36,555 nucleotides of DNA from Marinagarivorans sp. (lineage in GTDB: Bacteria > Pseudomonadota > Gammaproteobacteria > Pseudomonadales > Cellvibrionaceae): assembly GCA_028281865.1 (NCBI GenBank), contig JANQJB010000001.1:1-36555 (forward strand), in the 5' to 3' direction. The position numbers and the translations under genes were made by a program. Of this stretch, positions 8,194-16,495 are shown piece after piece. The first letter of the stretch is position 1. The number at the start of each line of letters is the position of its first letter. The notes under the pieces are model-generated. The model was not told where the DNA came from. It did not search any database and was given only the letters and a program-made list of their open reading frames with translations.

Positions 8194-9426
8194 TTAAAAA
8201 GAAATGTTGAACCACAACCAGATTTTGTCTGTATCAACTGCAAAATCGTCGGCTGAGTAAAATGCTGCTTTAGCTCCGACAGAGTAATGTTTATTAAACT
8301 TATACCCATAAACAACATCAAGCTCAGTTCCCAAAGTATCGCCCGCTGCACGGTCTTCATCACTGTCAAAGCTATGGTAAACCGCTGTTAGGTTACCACC
8401 TTTACCGCCATTAAAGGCGTAGCTTGCTGATAAATAAGTGTCCACAATGCCCTCTGGGAACCTTCCCTGAGGATTAACGATAAATAGGTCAGCCCAGCCG
8501 TTGAATTTGTGTAAGGTTGCTAACGGCGTTTCAAATACATAGTTACCATCGTCAGATCCGAGTAGCTCATAGCCTATCTTACCGGTAAATCCAGAGGCAC
8601 TGACACCTAATTCAAGAGCCGTATAATCGGCTTCAAATTCGGCAGCACCAAGCTCATATTCTTGGCTAGCAAACTCTAGCGTGTAAAGTAATTTAACACC
8701 TTCAGCCACTGGAGTTGCGCCAGTAAAACGAAGCCCAAGAGTATCTCGTGCATTATCGGTATCATTATCGAGCTCTAGCATGTAGCTATAACCGACAATA
8801 GTACCGACAGGCGTTTTATAACTGACATTAAATAGGTGATCTTTCGACTCTAGATCCGCGGCTTCAGCAAATATTCGGTTGCGCTGGCCGATGTATATAT
8901 AAGAAGCTTTCCAACCTTCAGCAGGCGTAATGGTTAAATTTGCTGCATCAAACGTTTGACGGTCTTGACGCCAGCCAACATGACCAAGAAAACGATGATT
9001 ATCCAGCGTTATAACCTGCCGGCCAAATTTACCGACAAACATACCATTTTTATATTGCAAATAGGCTTGATCAAGCTCTGTTGTTTCAGGATCTGCAATA
9101 ACGGAGTACTGGTTAGGATTAAACCCTGTTGGCCCCACAGTAAATTCATCCTGCCCGCCAACTATGCGCGAGTCCTCCATTTCGATAACTGCAGAAAAGC
9201 CCTGAAATTCCTTTGTTAAATAGGTTAAGCGTGTTCGCAACGTCAATGCAGTAGCATCTTCAGAATCGTTGTCTTGCTCAACGGTTTCGTAACGAAGGTT
9301 CATATCGACCTTCGCTTTGCCTCCCACTAATGCATCGGTAAAATCGTCACTTGCAATTGCAGCGCTCCCCCCGAAGGTAAACGCGGCAATTGAAGCCCCC
9401 AAAAAAGTTGAACAAAGATTTTTCAC
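8194..9426 (-). CDS. Outer-membrane porin, alginate-export-like beta-barrel
   Basis: 410-residue protein with a Sec signal peptide (MKNLCSTFLGASIAAFTFGG, cleavage near AIASDD). The mature part is acidic and rich in alternating aromatic/polar strands such as VDMNLRYETVEQ, LTLRTRLTYLT and AYLQYKNGMFVGKFGRQVI, ending in the terminal Phe of IWLWFNISF, the signal for BAM-mediated insertion. It resembles porins of the alginate export (AlgE-like) superfamily. The GTG start at 9426 is supported by GAGGAG 8 bases upstream. It lies 117 bases after nrtD on the same strand and before a terminator, so it probably belongs to the nitrate operon and may let nitrate or another small anion cross the outer membrane. 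That role is inferred from position only. A dyad GATTCGATTATACGAATC (9461-9478) lies in the gap before it. Confidence 0.85.
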   Translation of the reverse strand: MKNLCSTFLGASIAAFTFGGSAAIASDDFTDALVGGKAKVDMNLRYETVEQDNDSEDATALTLRTRLTYLTKEFQGFSAVIEMEDSRIVGGQDEFTVGPTGFNPNQYSVIADPETTELDQAYLQYKNGMFVGKFGRQVITLDNHRFLGHVGWRQDRQTFDAANLTITPAEGWKASYIYIGQRNRIFAEAADLESKDHLFNVSYKTPVGTIVGYSYMLELDNDTDNARDTLGLRFTGATPVAEGVKLLYTLEFASQEYELGAAEFEADYTALELGVSASGFTGKIGYELLGSDDGNYVFETPLATLHKFNGWADLFIVNPQGRFPEGIVDTYLSASYAFNGGKGGNLTAVYHSFDSDEDRAAGDTLGTELDVVYGYKFNKHYSVGAKAAFYSADDFAVDTDKIWLWFNISF

Positions 9427-9543
9427 GTTGTGTTCTCCTCACGGTCTACATCAATTTTGTGATTCGTATAATCGAATCTAATTATTAATCAGGGCCACCT
9501 TGAGGTAGCACTGAAAAGTTACACATTCCCCAAATATTTTCTT

Positions 9544-10398
9544 CTAAGCGGCGTGTGAGTCCTTAACTTTTTTCTCTTCACTCGCCTGAGGCTTTTTTGT
9601 ATTTATCGTCTCTATTTTGCGTTGTTTTTCGTACAAGAAGGTCAATACTTCATGGCGCAAATGCGTGTATTCTTTATCTTCAGACAATGCAATTCGGTCG
9701 CGTGGGCGCTCTAGATTTATATCTAAAATTTCACCTATTGTTGCTTCCGGGCCATTTGTCATCATAACAATTCGATCCGACAACAACACCGCTTCATCAA
9801 CGTCATGCGTGATCATTATAACAGTATTATTTAACTCATTCTGTATCTCCATAAGTGAGTCTTGCATGTGAGACCGCGTTAAGGCGTCCAATGCCCCGAA
9901 CGGTTCGTCCATCAACAGAATATCTGGCTGCATTGATAAAGCGCGCGCAATTCCAACTCGTTGTTTCATGCCACCCGAAATTTCACTCGGACGTTTATTC
10001 ATCGCGTGATCCATATGCACCAAACGCAGGTTATGTTCAACCCACTCTTTTATTTCTGCTTTACTTTTGGTCTTTTTAAATACCTGCTTTACTGCCAACT
10101 CAACATTTTCATAAGAAGTTAACCACGGCAGCAGTGAATGGTTTTGGAACACGACAGCGCGCTCCGGGCCAGGCTCATTAACTTCTTTACCATTGAGAAT
10201 TATCCCACCGCGTGTCGCTTGGTATAAACCAGCCACAATATTTAACACAGTTGATTTACCACAACCTGAATGACCGATAAGCGAAACAAATTCACCTTTC
10301 GAAATTTGCAAATCAACATCATCTAGTGCTTTAAACTTCCCACCCGGTGTATCAAATTCCATATCGACATGACTAATATCCAGAACAACCTTATTCAT
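9544..10398 (-). CDS. nrtD: Nitrate/nitrite ABC transporter ATP-binding protein
   Basis: 284-residue ATPase of the NrtC/NrtD-SsuB-TauB group. Walker A is GHSGCGKST (42-50), the Q-loop is VVFQNHSLLPW (82-92), the signature is ISGGMKQR (140-147), Walker B is LLMDEPFGALDAL (161-173) and the switch His is His198 in MITHDVDEA. It lacks the C-terminal substrate-binding-like domain of cyanobacterial NrtC, so it matches the NrtD form. A polar, Lys-rich tail of about 25 residues follows the domain. It lies 66 bases after nrtB, and two copies would be needed per transporter. The choice between nrtC and nrtD as a name is conventional only. Confidence 0.92.
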   Translation of the reverse strand: MNKVVLDISHVDMEFDTPGGKFKALDDVDLQISKGEFVSLIGHSGCGKSTVLNIVAGLYQATRGGIILNGKEVNEPGPERAVVFQNHSLLPWLTSYENVELAVKQVFKKTKSKAEIKEWVEHNLRLVHMDHAMNKRPSEISGGMKQRVGIARALSMQPDILLMDEPFGALDALTRSHMQDSLMEIQNELNNTVIMITHDVDEAVLLSDRIVMMTNGPEATIGEILDINLERPRDRIALSEDKEYTHLRHEVLTFLYEKQRKIETINTKKPQASEEKKVKDSHAA

Positions 10399-10464
10399 AA
10401 TTTTAACCTATTAATTTTCTACAACTCTATTTAACTAACAAACAACCCAAACTAGTGACTAGCA

Positions 10465-11466
10465 CTAGCGTGAAGCCGAAGCCTTGTCCCAGGATGCAAA
10501 GCGTTGAATTTGCAACATCATGCGATCAAGCAAAAAGCCTATAAAACCAATCACAATAACGGCAGCCATAATACGCGCGAGCGAATCTGAGCTACCGTTT
10601 TGAAATTCATCCCAGACGAATTTCCCTAAGCCAGGATTTTGCGCCAACATTTCTGCTGCAATCAGTACCATCCACGCAATGCCCAAGGACAAGCGCATAC
10701 CGGTAAATATCATCGGTATCGAAGCTGGGATTACCACTTTTTGCACGTGTCGCAAGGCCGGTAGACGCAGCACTCGGCTGACGTTTACAAGATCAGAATC
10801 AATCGAGGCGACGCCGACCGCAGTGTTGATAACCATCGGCCATAAACAACAGAGAGTCACAGTAATTAATGAGTTAATAAAAGATTTTGGTACCACAGGA
10901 TCAGGTGTCACATAAAGCGCACTGACAACCATCGTCACCAGCGGCAGCCAAGCCAATGGAGAAACGGGCTTAAAAATTTGAATAATAGGATTTACCGCTG
11001 TATTCAAGGTCTTGCTTAATCCAATCGCAATCCCGAGGGGTACAGCAATTATTGCTGCCAATAAAAACCCGCTCATAACAGTTTTCAGACTGGTAAAAAT
11101 TTGATCTAAAAAAGTTTCTTTACCTGTGTAAGCTCTAATCCTAGGGCTGTAATCTGGATCTTCTGCCATGCGTGCTTCATTGCGCTTTTTTTGACGCTCA
11201 TAAAATGCGTCTTCTTTTTCCCGCTCAGCGTTATGCTCTGTATACAGCGATTTAAACTGTTCAGATACGGCACTCGGTCCTGGAAATTTTCCCAAAGACG
11301 TATCAATATTTTGTGCCGCCACTGACCACATCAACAAAAACACCATGATTCCAACTATCGGTATAACAACCTGATTTGCTACCTTAGTTAAATTTGCTTT
11401 CAGCGTCGGCGAATTTATATTTAAAAATGTGATTTTCGAATTCGACGCGATAGATGCATTACTCAT
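10465..11466 (-). CDS. nrtB: Nitrate ABC transporter permease
   Basis: Inner-membrane permease of 333 residues (BPD_transp_1 family). I chose the ATG at 11466 because GGAGG lies 8 bases upstream; a TTG at 11481 sits before that ribosome site. The first helix is VVIPIVGIMVFLLMWSVAAQ. A long charged insert (about residues 66-103, AEREKEDAFYERQKKRNEAR and on) precedes the conserved core SLKTVMSGFLLAAIIAVPLG. The EAA loop that contacts the ATPase is VSRVLRLPALRHVQKVVIPA. The insert between the first two helices is a feature of proteobacterial NrtB proteins as far as I recall. It is flanked by nrtA (39 bases upstream) and nrtD. Confidence 0.93.
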   Translation of the reverse strand: MSNASIASNSKITFLNINSPTLKANLTKVANQVVIPIVGIMVFLLMWSVAAQNIDTSLGKFPGPSAVSEQFKSLYTEHNAEREKEDAFYERQKKRNEARMAEDPDYSPRIRAYTGKETFLDQIFTSLKTVMSGFLLAAIIAVPLGIAIGLSKTLNTAVNPIIQIFKPVSPLAWLPLVTMVVSALYVTPDPVVPKSFINSLITVTLCCLWPMVINTAVGVASIDSDLVNVSRVLRLPALRHVQKVVIPASIPMIFTGMRLSLGIAWMVLIAAEMLAQNPGLGKFVWDEFQNGSSDSLARIMAAVIVIGFIGFLLDRMMLQIQRFASWDKASASR

Positions 11467-11505
11467 TTTTTTGCCCTCCAACTAACGGTTAAGCCAACAG
11501 CAAAC

Positions 11506-12942
11506 TTAAAGTTTGCTGCCTTTCTTTAAACCGATAGGAAACTTATCAATGTAATCATTCGGCTTTTTCCCATCGTAGACAATGCCGTCGATAAATGTGG
11601 TCTGTGGATCTTTAAAACCATCTTCCGTTTTAAAGTTGGGAAAATCTTTAGCATCCGCTTTTTTCTCTGCAATTAAAGAAAGAGCAGCTTTTTCATAGAT
11701 ATCGGGCCGATAAACTTTTTTTGCCGTATCGAAATACCACTGATCGCTTTTGTCTTCAGAAATTTGTCCCCAACGACGCATTTGTGTGAGGTACCAGATC
11801 GCGTCAGAGTAGAAAGGATAGGTCGCGTTGTAACGGAAAAACACGTTGAAGTCAGGAACCGATCGTTTGTCGCCCTTCTCGTATTCAAAAGTTCCTGTCA
11901 TGCTGTTAGCGATAACTTTATAATCGGCACCAACATAATTAGACTGCGAAAGAATCTTTACAGCAGCAGGACGGTTGGCATTGTTGTTTTCATCCAACCA
12001 CATTGCAGCACGAATCATTGCACGTACTAAACGTATCGTAGTGTTGGGATATTTTTTCGCGAATTCAGCTGTGATGCCAAAAACTTTTTCTGGGTTATTT
12101 TTCCAAATTTCGTAATCGGTAATCACCGGCACACCAATACCCTTGAACACAGCTTGTTGATTCCAGGGCTCACCCACACAATAACCGTAAATTGTACCGG
12201 CCTCTAAAGTAGCGGGCATTTGTGGTGGGGGAGTAACAGATAACAACGCGTCGGCACTTATTTGCCCCGAAATATCACCTTTATGTGGTGCATAAAAGCC
12301 AGGGTGAATTCCGCCTGCAGCCAACCAATAACGCAACTCATAATTGTGCGTTGAGACCGGGAAAACCATCCCCATATTAAAAGGCTTTCCAGCCGCCTTG
12401 TATTTTTCAACGACGGGTTTTAGCGCATCAGCTTTAATTGGGTGAACCGGGCGACCGTCCTTCATTTTTGGAATGTTAGGTTTCATCTGTTTCCAAATAT
12501 CGTTAGAAACAGTAATACCGTTGCCATTTAAATCCATGGAGAAAGGCGTAATGATATGTGCCTTAGTACCAAAACCGATAGTTGCTGCTAGCGGTTGCCC
12601 AGCAAGCATATGTGCGCCATCCAAACGACCGTCAATTACACCATCCAGCAATACTTTCCAGTTCGCCTGCGCCTCGATCGTGACATATAAACCTTCGTCT
12701 TCGAAATAGCCATTCTCGTAAGCAATAGCAATCGGCGCCATATCGGTTAACTTAATAAAACCAAATTTTAATTCCTCTTTTTCGGGCCAGCCCAACTTTT
12801 TCGCTGTAGCAACATTTGACGCTAACAACGCCAAGAGACCAAAAACAGCAGATGCAAAGTGCTTAATAGGAAGCTTGTTTTTGAAAATTGAAAGAAAATT
12901 TTTCTTATTAGAAAAGCAGTTAATTAATTTTGAAAAATACAT
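11506..12942 (-). CDS. nrtA: Nitrate-binding periplasmic protein of ABC transporter
   Basis: CmpA/NrtA-family solute-binding protein, 478 residues. The ATG at 12942 has GGAG 8 bases upstream. The signal peptide has a long basic n-region before the hydrophobic core [14 protein letters not shown], and cleavage is likely near ATAKK; no lipobox is seen, unlike the cyanobacterial lipoprotein form. Family features include [20 protein letters not shown], the ligand-loop region [20 protein letters not shown] and [19 protein letters not shown]. NrtA and the bicarbonate-binding CmpA are closely related. Nitrate is favoured because the promoter region carries NtrC-like sites, but the ligand is not proven. 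First gene of nrtA-nrtB-nrtD-porin; no nitrate or nitrite reductase gene is present in the window. Confidence 0.92.
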   Translation of the reverse strand: MYFSKLINCFSNKKNFLSIFKNKLPIKHFASAVFGLLALLASNVATAKKLGWPEKEELKFGFIKLTDMAPIAIAYENGYFEDEGLYVTIEAQANWKVLLDGVIDGRLDGAHMLAGQPLAATIGFGTKAHIITPFSMDLNGNGITVSNDIWKQMKPNIPKMKDGRPVHPIKADALKPVVEKYKAAGKPFNMGMVFPVSTHNYELRYWLAAGGIHPGFYAPHKGDISGQISADALLSVTPPPQMPATLEAGTIYGYCVGEPWNQQAVFKGIGVPVITDYEIWKNNPEKVFGITAEFAKKYPNTTIRLVRAMIRAAMWLDENNNANRPAAVKILSQSNYVGADYKVIANSMTGTFEYEKGDKRSVPDFNVFFRYNATYPFYSDAIWYLTQMRRWGQISEDKSDQWYFDTAKKVYRPDIYEKAALSLIAEKKADAKDFPNFKTEDGFKDPQTTFIDGIVYDGKKPNDYIDKFPIGLKKGSKL

Positions 12943-13010
12943 GCGCGAAACTCCGGTATTGAATGAACCAAATGGGTGAGCGCTTCACCAACAATAACGA
13001 CGGAGTTCAT

Positions 13011-13026
13011 TTCAATATGTATGCCA
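13011..13026 (-). promoter_or_regulatory. Sigma-54-like promoter of the nrt operon
   Basis: On the minus strand, TGGCAT-ACATA-TTGAA matches the sigma-54 consensus TGGCAC-N5-TTGCA with two mismatches. One is in the -12 GC, read here as GA, which weakens the call. Transcription would begin about 55 to 60 bases before the nrtA ATG. Confidence 0.45.
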
Positions 13027-13100
13027 AGCTTCTTTTTGTTTATATTTTCAACTACTTAAGGCAAGTTTTGGGATTTTCATCAAAGTGTTTTTTTTATTTA

Positions 13101-13117
13101 TGCAAGACTCCAGTGCA
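13101..13117. promoter_or_regulatory. NtrC-like site (proximal)
   Basis: TGCAAGACTCCAGTGCA has the 17-bp layout TGCACY-N5-RGTGCA, with a perfect right arm and two mismatches in the left arm. It lies about 75 to 105 bases upstream of the sigma-54-like element, a usual enhancer distance. Confidence 0.5.
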
Positions 13118-13195
13118 AAAAAAATGCACCAACGCACGCGAAAAGCGCATTAACTACACTATTTTTTTATTGAGTCACGATACAGAAAAATGTCC

Positions 13196-13212
13196 AGCAC
13201 TAGTATGGTGCA
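13196..13212. promoter_or_regulatory. NtrC-like site (distal)
   Basis: AGCACTAGTATGGTGCA matches the NtrC consensus TGCACY-N5-GGTGCA with one mismatch. From memory it differs from one E. coli glnA NtrC site only in the central spacer. About 170 bases upstream of the sigma-54-like element of nrtA; it could also serve the divergent gene. Confidence 0.6.
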
Positions 13213-13399
13213 ATAATTTTGATTAAACTCACCCTGTGGTTCGAAGAATTCACCCGAGCTGCGATAAGATAGATAACCATAGCCAAAGTTTTTTTGCGCA
13301 GGCGTTTTGACCAATGTCTTGCTTTTACAAGCATCTGAGCCCGCCGAGATACTATTTCGTTCTTTCAAAATTAAGAATCACCCAAACGGAAACACGACC

Positions 13400-14290
13400 A
13401 TGAAGAAACTAGCAATTGCCAGGCTACTCGTACTGCTACCAGCTATTACGCTGCTTTTAAGCTGCGGTGTCACCAAGCCAAAACTCAAATTAAATGAAAG
13501 GGACAAATCAAAGCTCACATCCATCTTGGATGCACAATCTGAGAAAACTCAGGCACGCTACCAATATCGCAACCCGCAAAATACTCTCGAATTTTTTGGC
13601 GTAGCGCCTGGACAAACCGTTGTTGAAGCGCTTCCCGGTGGTGGCTGGTACTCACAGATACTCGCCCCATATTTGGGAACCAGTGGCAAATTAATCGGGG
13701 TTGATTACGATATCAATATGTGGCCCCTGTTTGGTGGGTTTGCTACGCAAGAATTTATTGAGAAACGTCGCCAATGGGATACAAAGTGGATAGAAAAGTC
13801 GAATGACTGGCAGAAACCTCTCGCGCCAATGGTAGGTTACGAGTTTGGCGCGATACCAGCGGAGATAGAAAATTCTGTCGATACAGTATTGTTTATTCGT
13901 GCGCTACATAATCTAGCCAGGTTTGAAGGCGAAGGCGGATATTTAACTCGAGCATTGTCAGATGCATTCCGCATATTAAAACCCGGAGGGGTCGTCGGCA
14001 TCGTTCAGCACCAAAGCGACGAATCCATGCCCGACTCTTGGGCTACAGGTGCAAAAGGTTATTTGAAAGAGTCGTTCGTAAAGCAAAAGATGGAGGAAGC
14101 TGGTTTTACCTATGTTAAAAGTAGTAACTTGAATAAAAATCCAAACGACAAACCAACGACAAGTGACTTTGTTTGGCGACTACCACCGAGTTTGGCGGGC
14201 GCGAAAAACAAACCGGAACTAAAAGCCGAGATGGAGGCAATTGGAGAGTCCAACCGCATGACCTTAGTGTTTATGAAACCTAAAAAATAA
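13400..14290 (+). CDS. Predicted SAM-dependent methyltransferase with lipoprotein signal
   Basis: 296 residues from the ATG at 13400; the frame is open further upstream, but this start gives MKKLAIARLLVLLPAITLLL followed by Ser-Cys, a typical lipoprotein signal (lipobox LLSC, Cys22). The mature part resembles the COG4798-type predicted methyltransferases: YQYRNPQNTLEFFGVAPGQT, then a motif I-like VVEALPGGGWYSQILAPYLG, GKLIGVDYDINMW as the acidic ribose-binding strand, VDTVLFIRALHNLARF and FRILKPGGVVGIVQHQ. An exported class I methyltransferase is odd because SAM is a cytoplasmic cofactor; the protein may have another role or the signal may be misread. Converges on the PEP-CTERM gene with a shared hairpin between them. 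Confidence 0.85.
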   Translation: MKKLAIARLLVLLPAITLLLSCGVTKPKLKLNERDKSKLTSILDAQSEKTQARYQYRNPQNTLEFFGVAPGQTVVEALPGGGWYSQILAPYLGTSGKLIGVDYDINMWPLFGGFATQEFIEKRRQWDTKWIEKSNDWQKPLAPMVGYEFGAIPAEIENSVDTVLFIRALHNLARFEGEGGYLTRALSDAFRILKPGGVVGIVQHQSDESMPDSWATGAKGYLKESFVKQKMEEAGFTYVKSSNLNKNPNDKPTTSDFVWRLPPSLAGAKNKPELKAEMEAIGESNRMTLVFMKPKK

Positions 14291-14309
14291 ACTTGGCCGA
14301 CGTTAAAAT

Positions 14310-14334
14310 ACCCTCACCAACTTGGGGTGAGGGT
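14310..14334. terminator. Shared terminator between convergent genes
   Basis: ACCCTCACC and GGTGAGGGT form a perfect 9-bp stem with a 7-base loop, between the ends of the methyltransferase gene (14290) and the PEP-CTERM gene (14370). A short T run follows on the minus strand; none follows on the plus strand. Confidence 0.6.
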
Positions 14335-14369
14335 GCCAATCAATTAAAGCAACTATTTTTATTTTGCGG

Positions 14370-14858
14370 CTAAGCTTTTTTACGACGAGTAAGAGACAAA
14401 CCCAACAAACCGATGCCAAGCAAGGCCAAACTTGCAGGCTCAGGAACGTCGACTTCTACTTGGCTTTTTAACCATACATAATTGACAAAACTATCATCTA
14501 AGCCGTCGTCTACAAAAGCGGAATGCGCACTTTGAACACCCTGCGGTGTATTATAGCCATCATTACCGACATCCAATTTATAGTCATCATCAAACTCCAT
14601 CCCCGAGTGCTCACCCCAACCATCGTACCAACCGGTGTGAGTAATGGTTGTATAATCGAGCGAATCGACCGTGGAAATATAATAGTCTGATGCCGAGCCG
14701 CCAAAGATAAGCGCAGCTGCTTCCGTCGCGGAATAGACATCGGGATTGGTAGTCCAGTCAGGGCCCTGATTAACGCGATAGGAGCCCACATAAGTCGGCA
14801 CCGCATGCGCAGCGACAGAAGCCAGCATTACGCTCAAGATAAGAAGCAATCTTTTCAT
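14370..14858 (-). CDS. PEP-CTERM sorting domain protein
   Basis: 162-residue secreted protein. Signal peptide MKRLLLILSVMLASVAAHA, then an acidic, aromatic mature part (YVGSYRVNQGPDWTTNPDVY, then HTGWYDGWGEHSGMEFDDD). The C-terminus is VPEP (138-141), a hydrophobic helix ASLALLGIGLLGLSL and the basic tail TRRKKA, which is the PEP-CTERM signal recognised by exosortase. Such proteins are exported, processed and often linked to exopolysaccharide and floc or biofilm formation. AAGGA lies 7 bases before the ATG. No exosortase gene is in the window, so the sorting machinery must be elsewhere. A sigma-54-type promoter lies about 60 bases upstream. The central domain is not one I recognise. Confidence 0.9.
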   Translation of the reverse strand: MKRLLLILSVMLASVAAHAVPTYVGSYRVNQGPDWTTNPDVYSATEAAALIFGGSASDYYISTVDSLDYTTITHTGWYDGWGEHSGMEFDDDYKLDVGNDGYNTPQGVQSAHSAFVDDGLDDSFVNYVWLKSQVEVDVPEPASLALLGIGLLGLSLTRRKKA

Positions 14859-15138
14859 TTCATTTTCCTTACTTACATCATGTCATTAATAAAATCGATC
14901 AAAAAACGATCAGATAAAAGCAGAAAAGATGCCAAGTTCATATACGTTTGTTTTTATTATATTTTTTGTTTTATTTTGATTATTATTTGATCTATTTGTA
15001 AAAATTTTCAACAAAATTTTTGTGCATTTTTTGATCTGATTCTCATTACAGTGACGCTTGATTCAACATGATATAAGCGTTTGATCGGTCTCAAATTTAC
15101 TTAGATAAAAACGATCTCGGCCAAGGTTTGATTAATTA
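14859..15138. other. AT-rich divergent region with repeated TTTGATC motifs
   Basis: The heptamer TTTGATC occurs at 14986, 15030 and 15080, and inverted at 14897. The three direct copies are 44 and 50 bases apart. They lie upstream of the sigma-54-type promoter and could be activator sites, but the region is AT-rich and chance is possible. Confidence 0.3.
14919..14934 (-). promoter_or_regulatory. Sigma-54-type promoter of the PEP-CTERM gene
   Basis: Minus strand TGGCAT-CTTTT-CTGCT keeps the invariant GG and GC with exactly 10 bases between them, close to TGGCAC-N5-TTGCA. The predicted start is about 50 bases before the ATG. Confidence 0.6.
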
Positions 15139-15759
15139 TTGACCATAAAAACAAATCGGAAGATACTTAGATACGCTCACAAAATGATAAGGAGATCACG
15201 ATTTCAGAGTGACGCAATCGATATTTTGAAGCTGTTTGAACCAGCGGTAACGCAGTCTATTTTAAAGAGGCAAGACTTGAAGTCTTTGTTACTTTACTTT
15301 TCCGGTCGCCACGTGCAACTCTCGAACGCGGTTCCACTTCGCAACGGGGCTATCTTTGTCGCCGCTGCGTTACTGGTTGCCAGCCTGTTCTACATCGGCA
15401 GCAACATGAATACACGGCGATCAGTTCAAGGCAGTGATGAGAATGAGCGCAACTTTATGCTTATCCCGTTTGATGTGCTTGATGCGATACAAATCTGTCG
15501 CGATAAATCCGTTAGGCAACACGGCGAGTTACTCGCGCTGCTATATGTCGATTATCACTCGACACGCTTTGACGAACAGGACGGTATGTTCAAAGTTTTC
15601 CTAAAAGCTCACCTTGGTACACACAATGACTTTGACGAAGCCTTTATCCACTGTTTCGTGAATCCCGAGCAAAATATCCCAGAGCATTACCGCACCGTCA
15701 TCGAGACTCGGCGTTCAATTCTTAAAAAGGCAATGGATTTCTTTCGTCGCTTAAAATAA
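15139..15759 (+). CDS. Hypothetical protein with one transmembrane segment
   Basis: I do not recognise this 206-residue protein. It has a basic N-terminus, a segment SDAIDILKLFEPAVTQSILK, one predicted membrane helix (IFVAAALLVASLFYIGS, about 71-87) and a C-terminal domain with FMLIPFDVLDAIQICRDKSV, ALLYVDYHSTRFD and CFVNPEQNIPEHYRTVIETR, ending in a basic tail. The start is uncertain: the TTG at 15139 and the ATG at 15184 both lack a good ribosome site. A hairpin terminator follows the stop, so it is probably transcribed alone. The pilin-like gene lies about 150 bases downstream and could be related in function, which is speculation. Confidence 0.65.
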   Translation: MTIKTNRKILRYAHKMIRRSRFQSDAIDILKLFEPAVTQSILKRQDLKSLLLYFSGRHVQLSNAVPLRNGAIFVAAALLVASLFYIGSNMNTRRSVQGSDENERNFMLIPFDVLDAIQICRDKSVRQHGELLALLYVDYHSTRFDEQDGMFKVFLKAHLGTHNDFDEAFIHCFVNPEQNIPEHYRTVIETRRSILKKAMDFFRRLK

Positions 15760-15809
15760 CTAAAGATATTTAAAATCAGTACCTTATAAGACTTCTTCTG
15801 AAAACATTT

Positions 15810-15838
15810 AAAACCGTCGACCAATTGTCGGTTTTTTC
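15810..15838 (+). terminator. Rho-independent terminator
   Basis: AAAACC with GGTTTT, continued by GAC with GTC around a CAATT loop (one 3-base bulge), followed by a T run. It lies between the hypothetical protein gene and the pilin-like gene. Confidence 0.6.
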
Positions 15839-15906
15839 TAGCCAGCCCATGCGAAAACGGTATTATCACAGCCCAAAAGATACACAACTAAATCTTGGGG
15901 AAAAAC

Positions 15907-16383
15907 GTGCGCGGACAGATGGGCTACATGCTCTACGAAACTCTCGCATCTGTTGTCGTTATTGGTGTACTTGGGGCTACTGCCGCACCACACCTGATAA
16001 ACATGCAACCTGAAGTGCTTGAACAGACAGTGAGAGGTTCTGCTGCAAATCTAGCGAGCGCGAAACGCTTATTTCACGCGAAATGGCTGACAAATGGTCG
16101 CATGGCATCAGTTCCTGGTTATCACTCAAAAGCTAGTAAACAAGGCTTTCCCAGCGGGCAGAGCAGTGACAATCGAGCCACTAAAGCGGATTGCGAACTA
16201 ATCTGGCAAGACCTGCTGCAAACGAGTGCCCCACCGACTTACAGCGAAGTCCCTGAAGAAAAATACTTCAGCTGGACAAGCAGTGCATCAGACAAATCTA
16301 ATTGCTATTTTGTGTTATCCAATGACAGCGCAAGCGCGGCCATTATTTACAACATCGCCACCGGCGATGTTCGGATTCAATAA
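15907..16383 (+). CDS. Type IV pilin-like (prepilin peptidase-dependent) protein
   Basis: The N-terminus has the class III prepilin signature: a short leader ending in Gly, then Tyr-Met-Leu-Tyr-Glu with Glu at mature position 5, then a hydrophobic helix (GYMLYETLASVVVIGVLGAT). I chose the GTG at 15907 because GGGGA lies 5 bases upstream and it gives the compact leader MRGQMG; a TTG at 15895 would overlap that ribosome site. The mature protein is about 150 residues with two Cys (in ADCELIWQ and SNCYFVLSND) that could form the usual pilin disulfide. The pilin signature is degenerate (Tyr for Phe at position 1), so a minor pilin or type II secretion pseudopilin is as likely as a major pilin. No other pilus genes are in the window. 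Confidence 0.78.
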   Translation: MRGQMGYMLYETLASVVVIGVLGATAAPHLINMQPEVLEQTVRGSAANLASAKRLFHAKWLTNGRMASVPGYHSKASKQGFPSGQSSDNRATKADCELIWQDLLQTSAPPTYSEVPEEKYFSWTSSASDKSNCYFVLSNDSASAAIIYNIATGDVRIQ

Positions 16384-16495
16384 CCGCTCAGCGACTTAGT
16401 TGACCTCAAAATCCTTCCCTCTTTACTTCTGGGACCTCACAACAAAACGTTTAGCAAAGGCGAGTATTTCTCAAATATAAGTCTTTGCATTTTTA

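Larger units (their letters stand above)
12943..13399. other. Intergenic regulatory region between nrtA and the methyltransferase lipoprotein
   Basis: Divergent promoter region with no supported gene. It holds a sigma-54-like element and NtrC-like sites listed separately, plus a TGCACC half-site at 13125-13130. On the plus side, the sequence before the methyltransferase has no clear -35/-10 pair. Confidence 0.5.

Noticed and set aside
8012-8197. 61-codon plus-strand open frame upstream of the porin terminator
   Set aside because: It spans a terminator hairpin and the end of the porin gene in antisense, with biased composition and no ribosome site.
13307-13399. Upstream extension of the methyltransferase by 31 residues
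   Set aside because: The ATG at 13400 begins a complete lipoprotein signal peptide, which the extension would bury.
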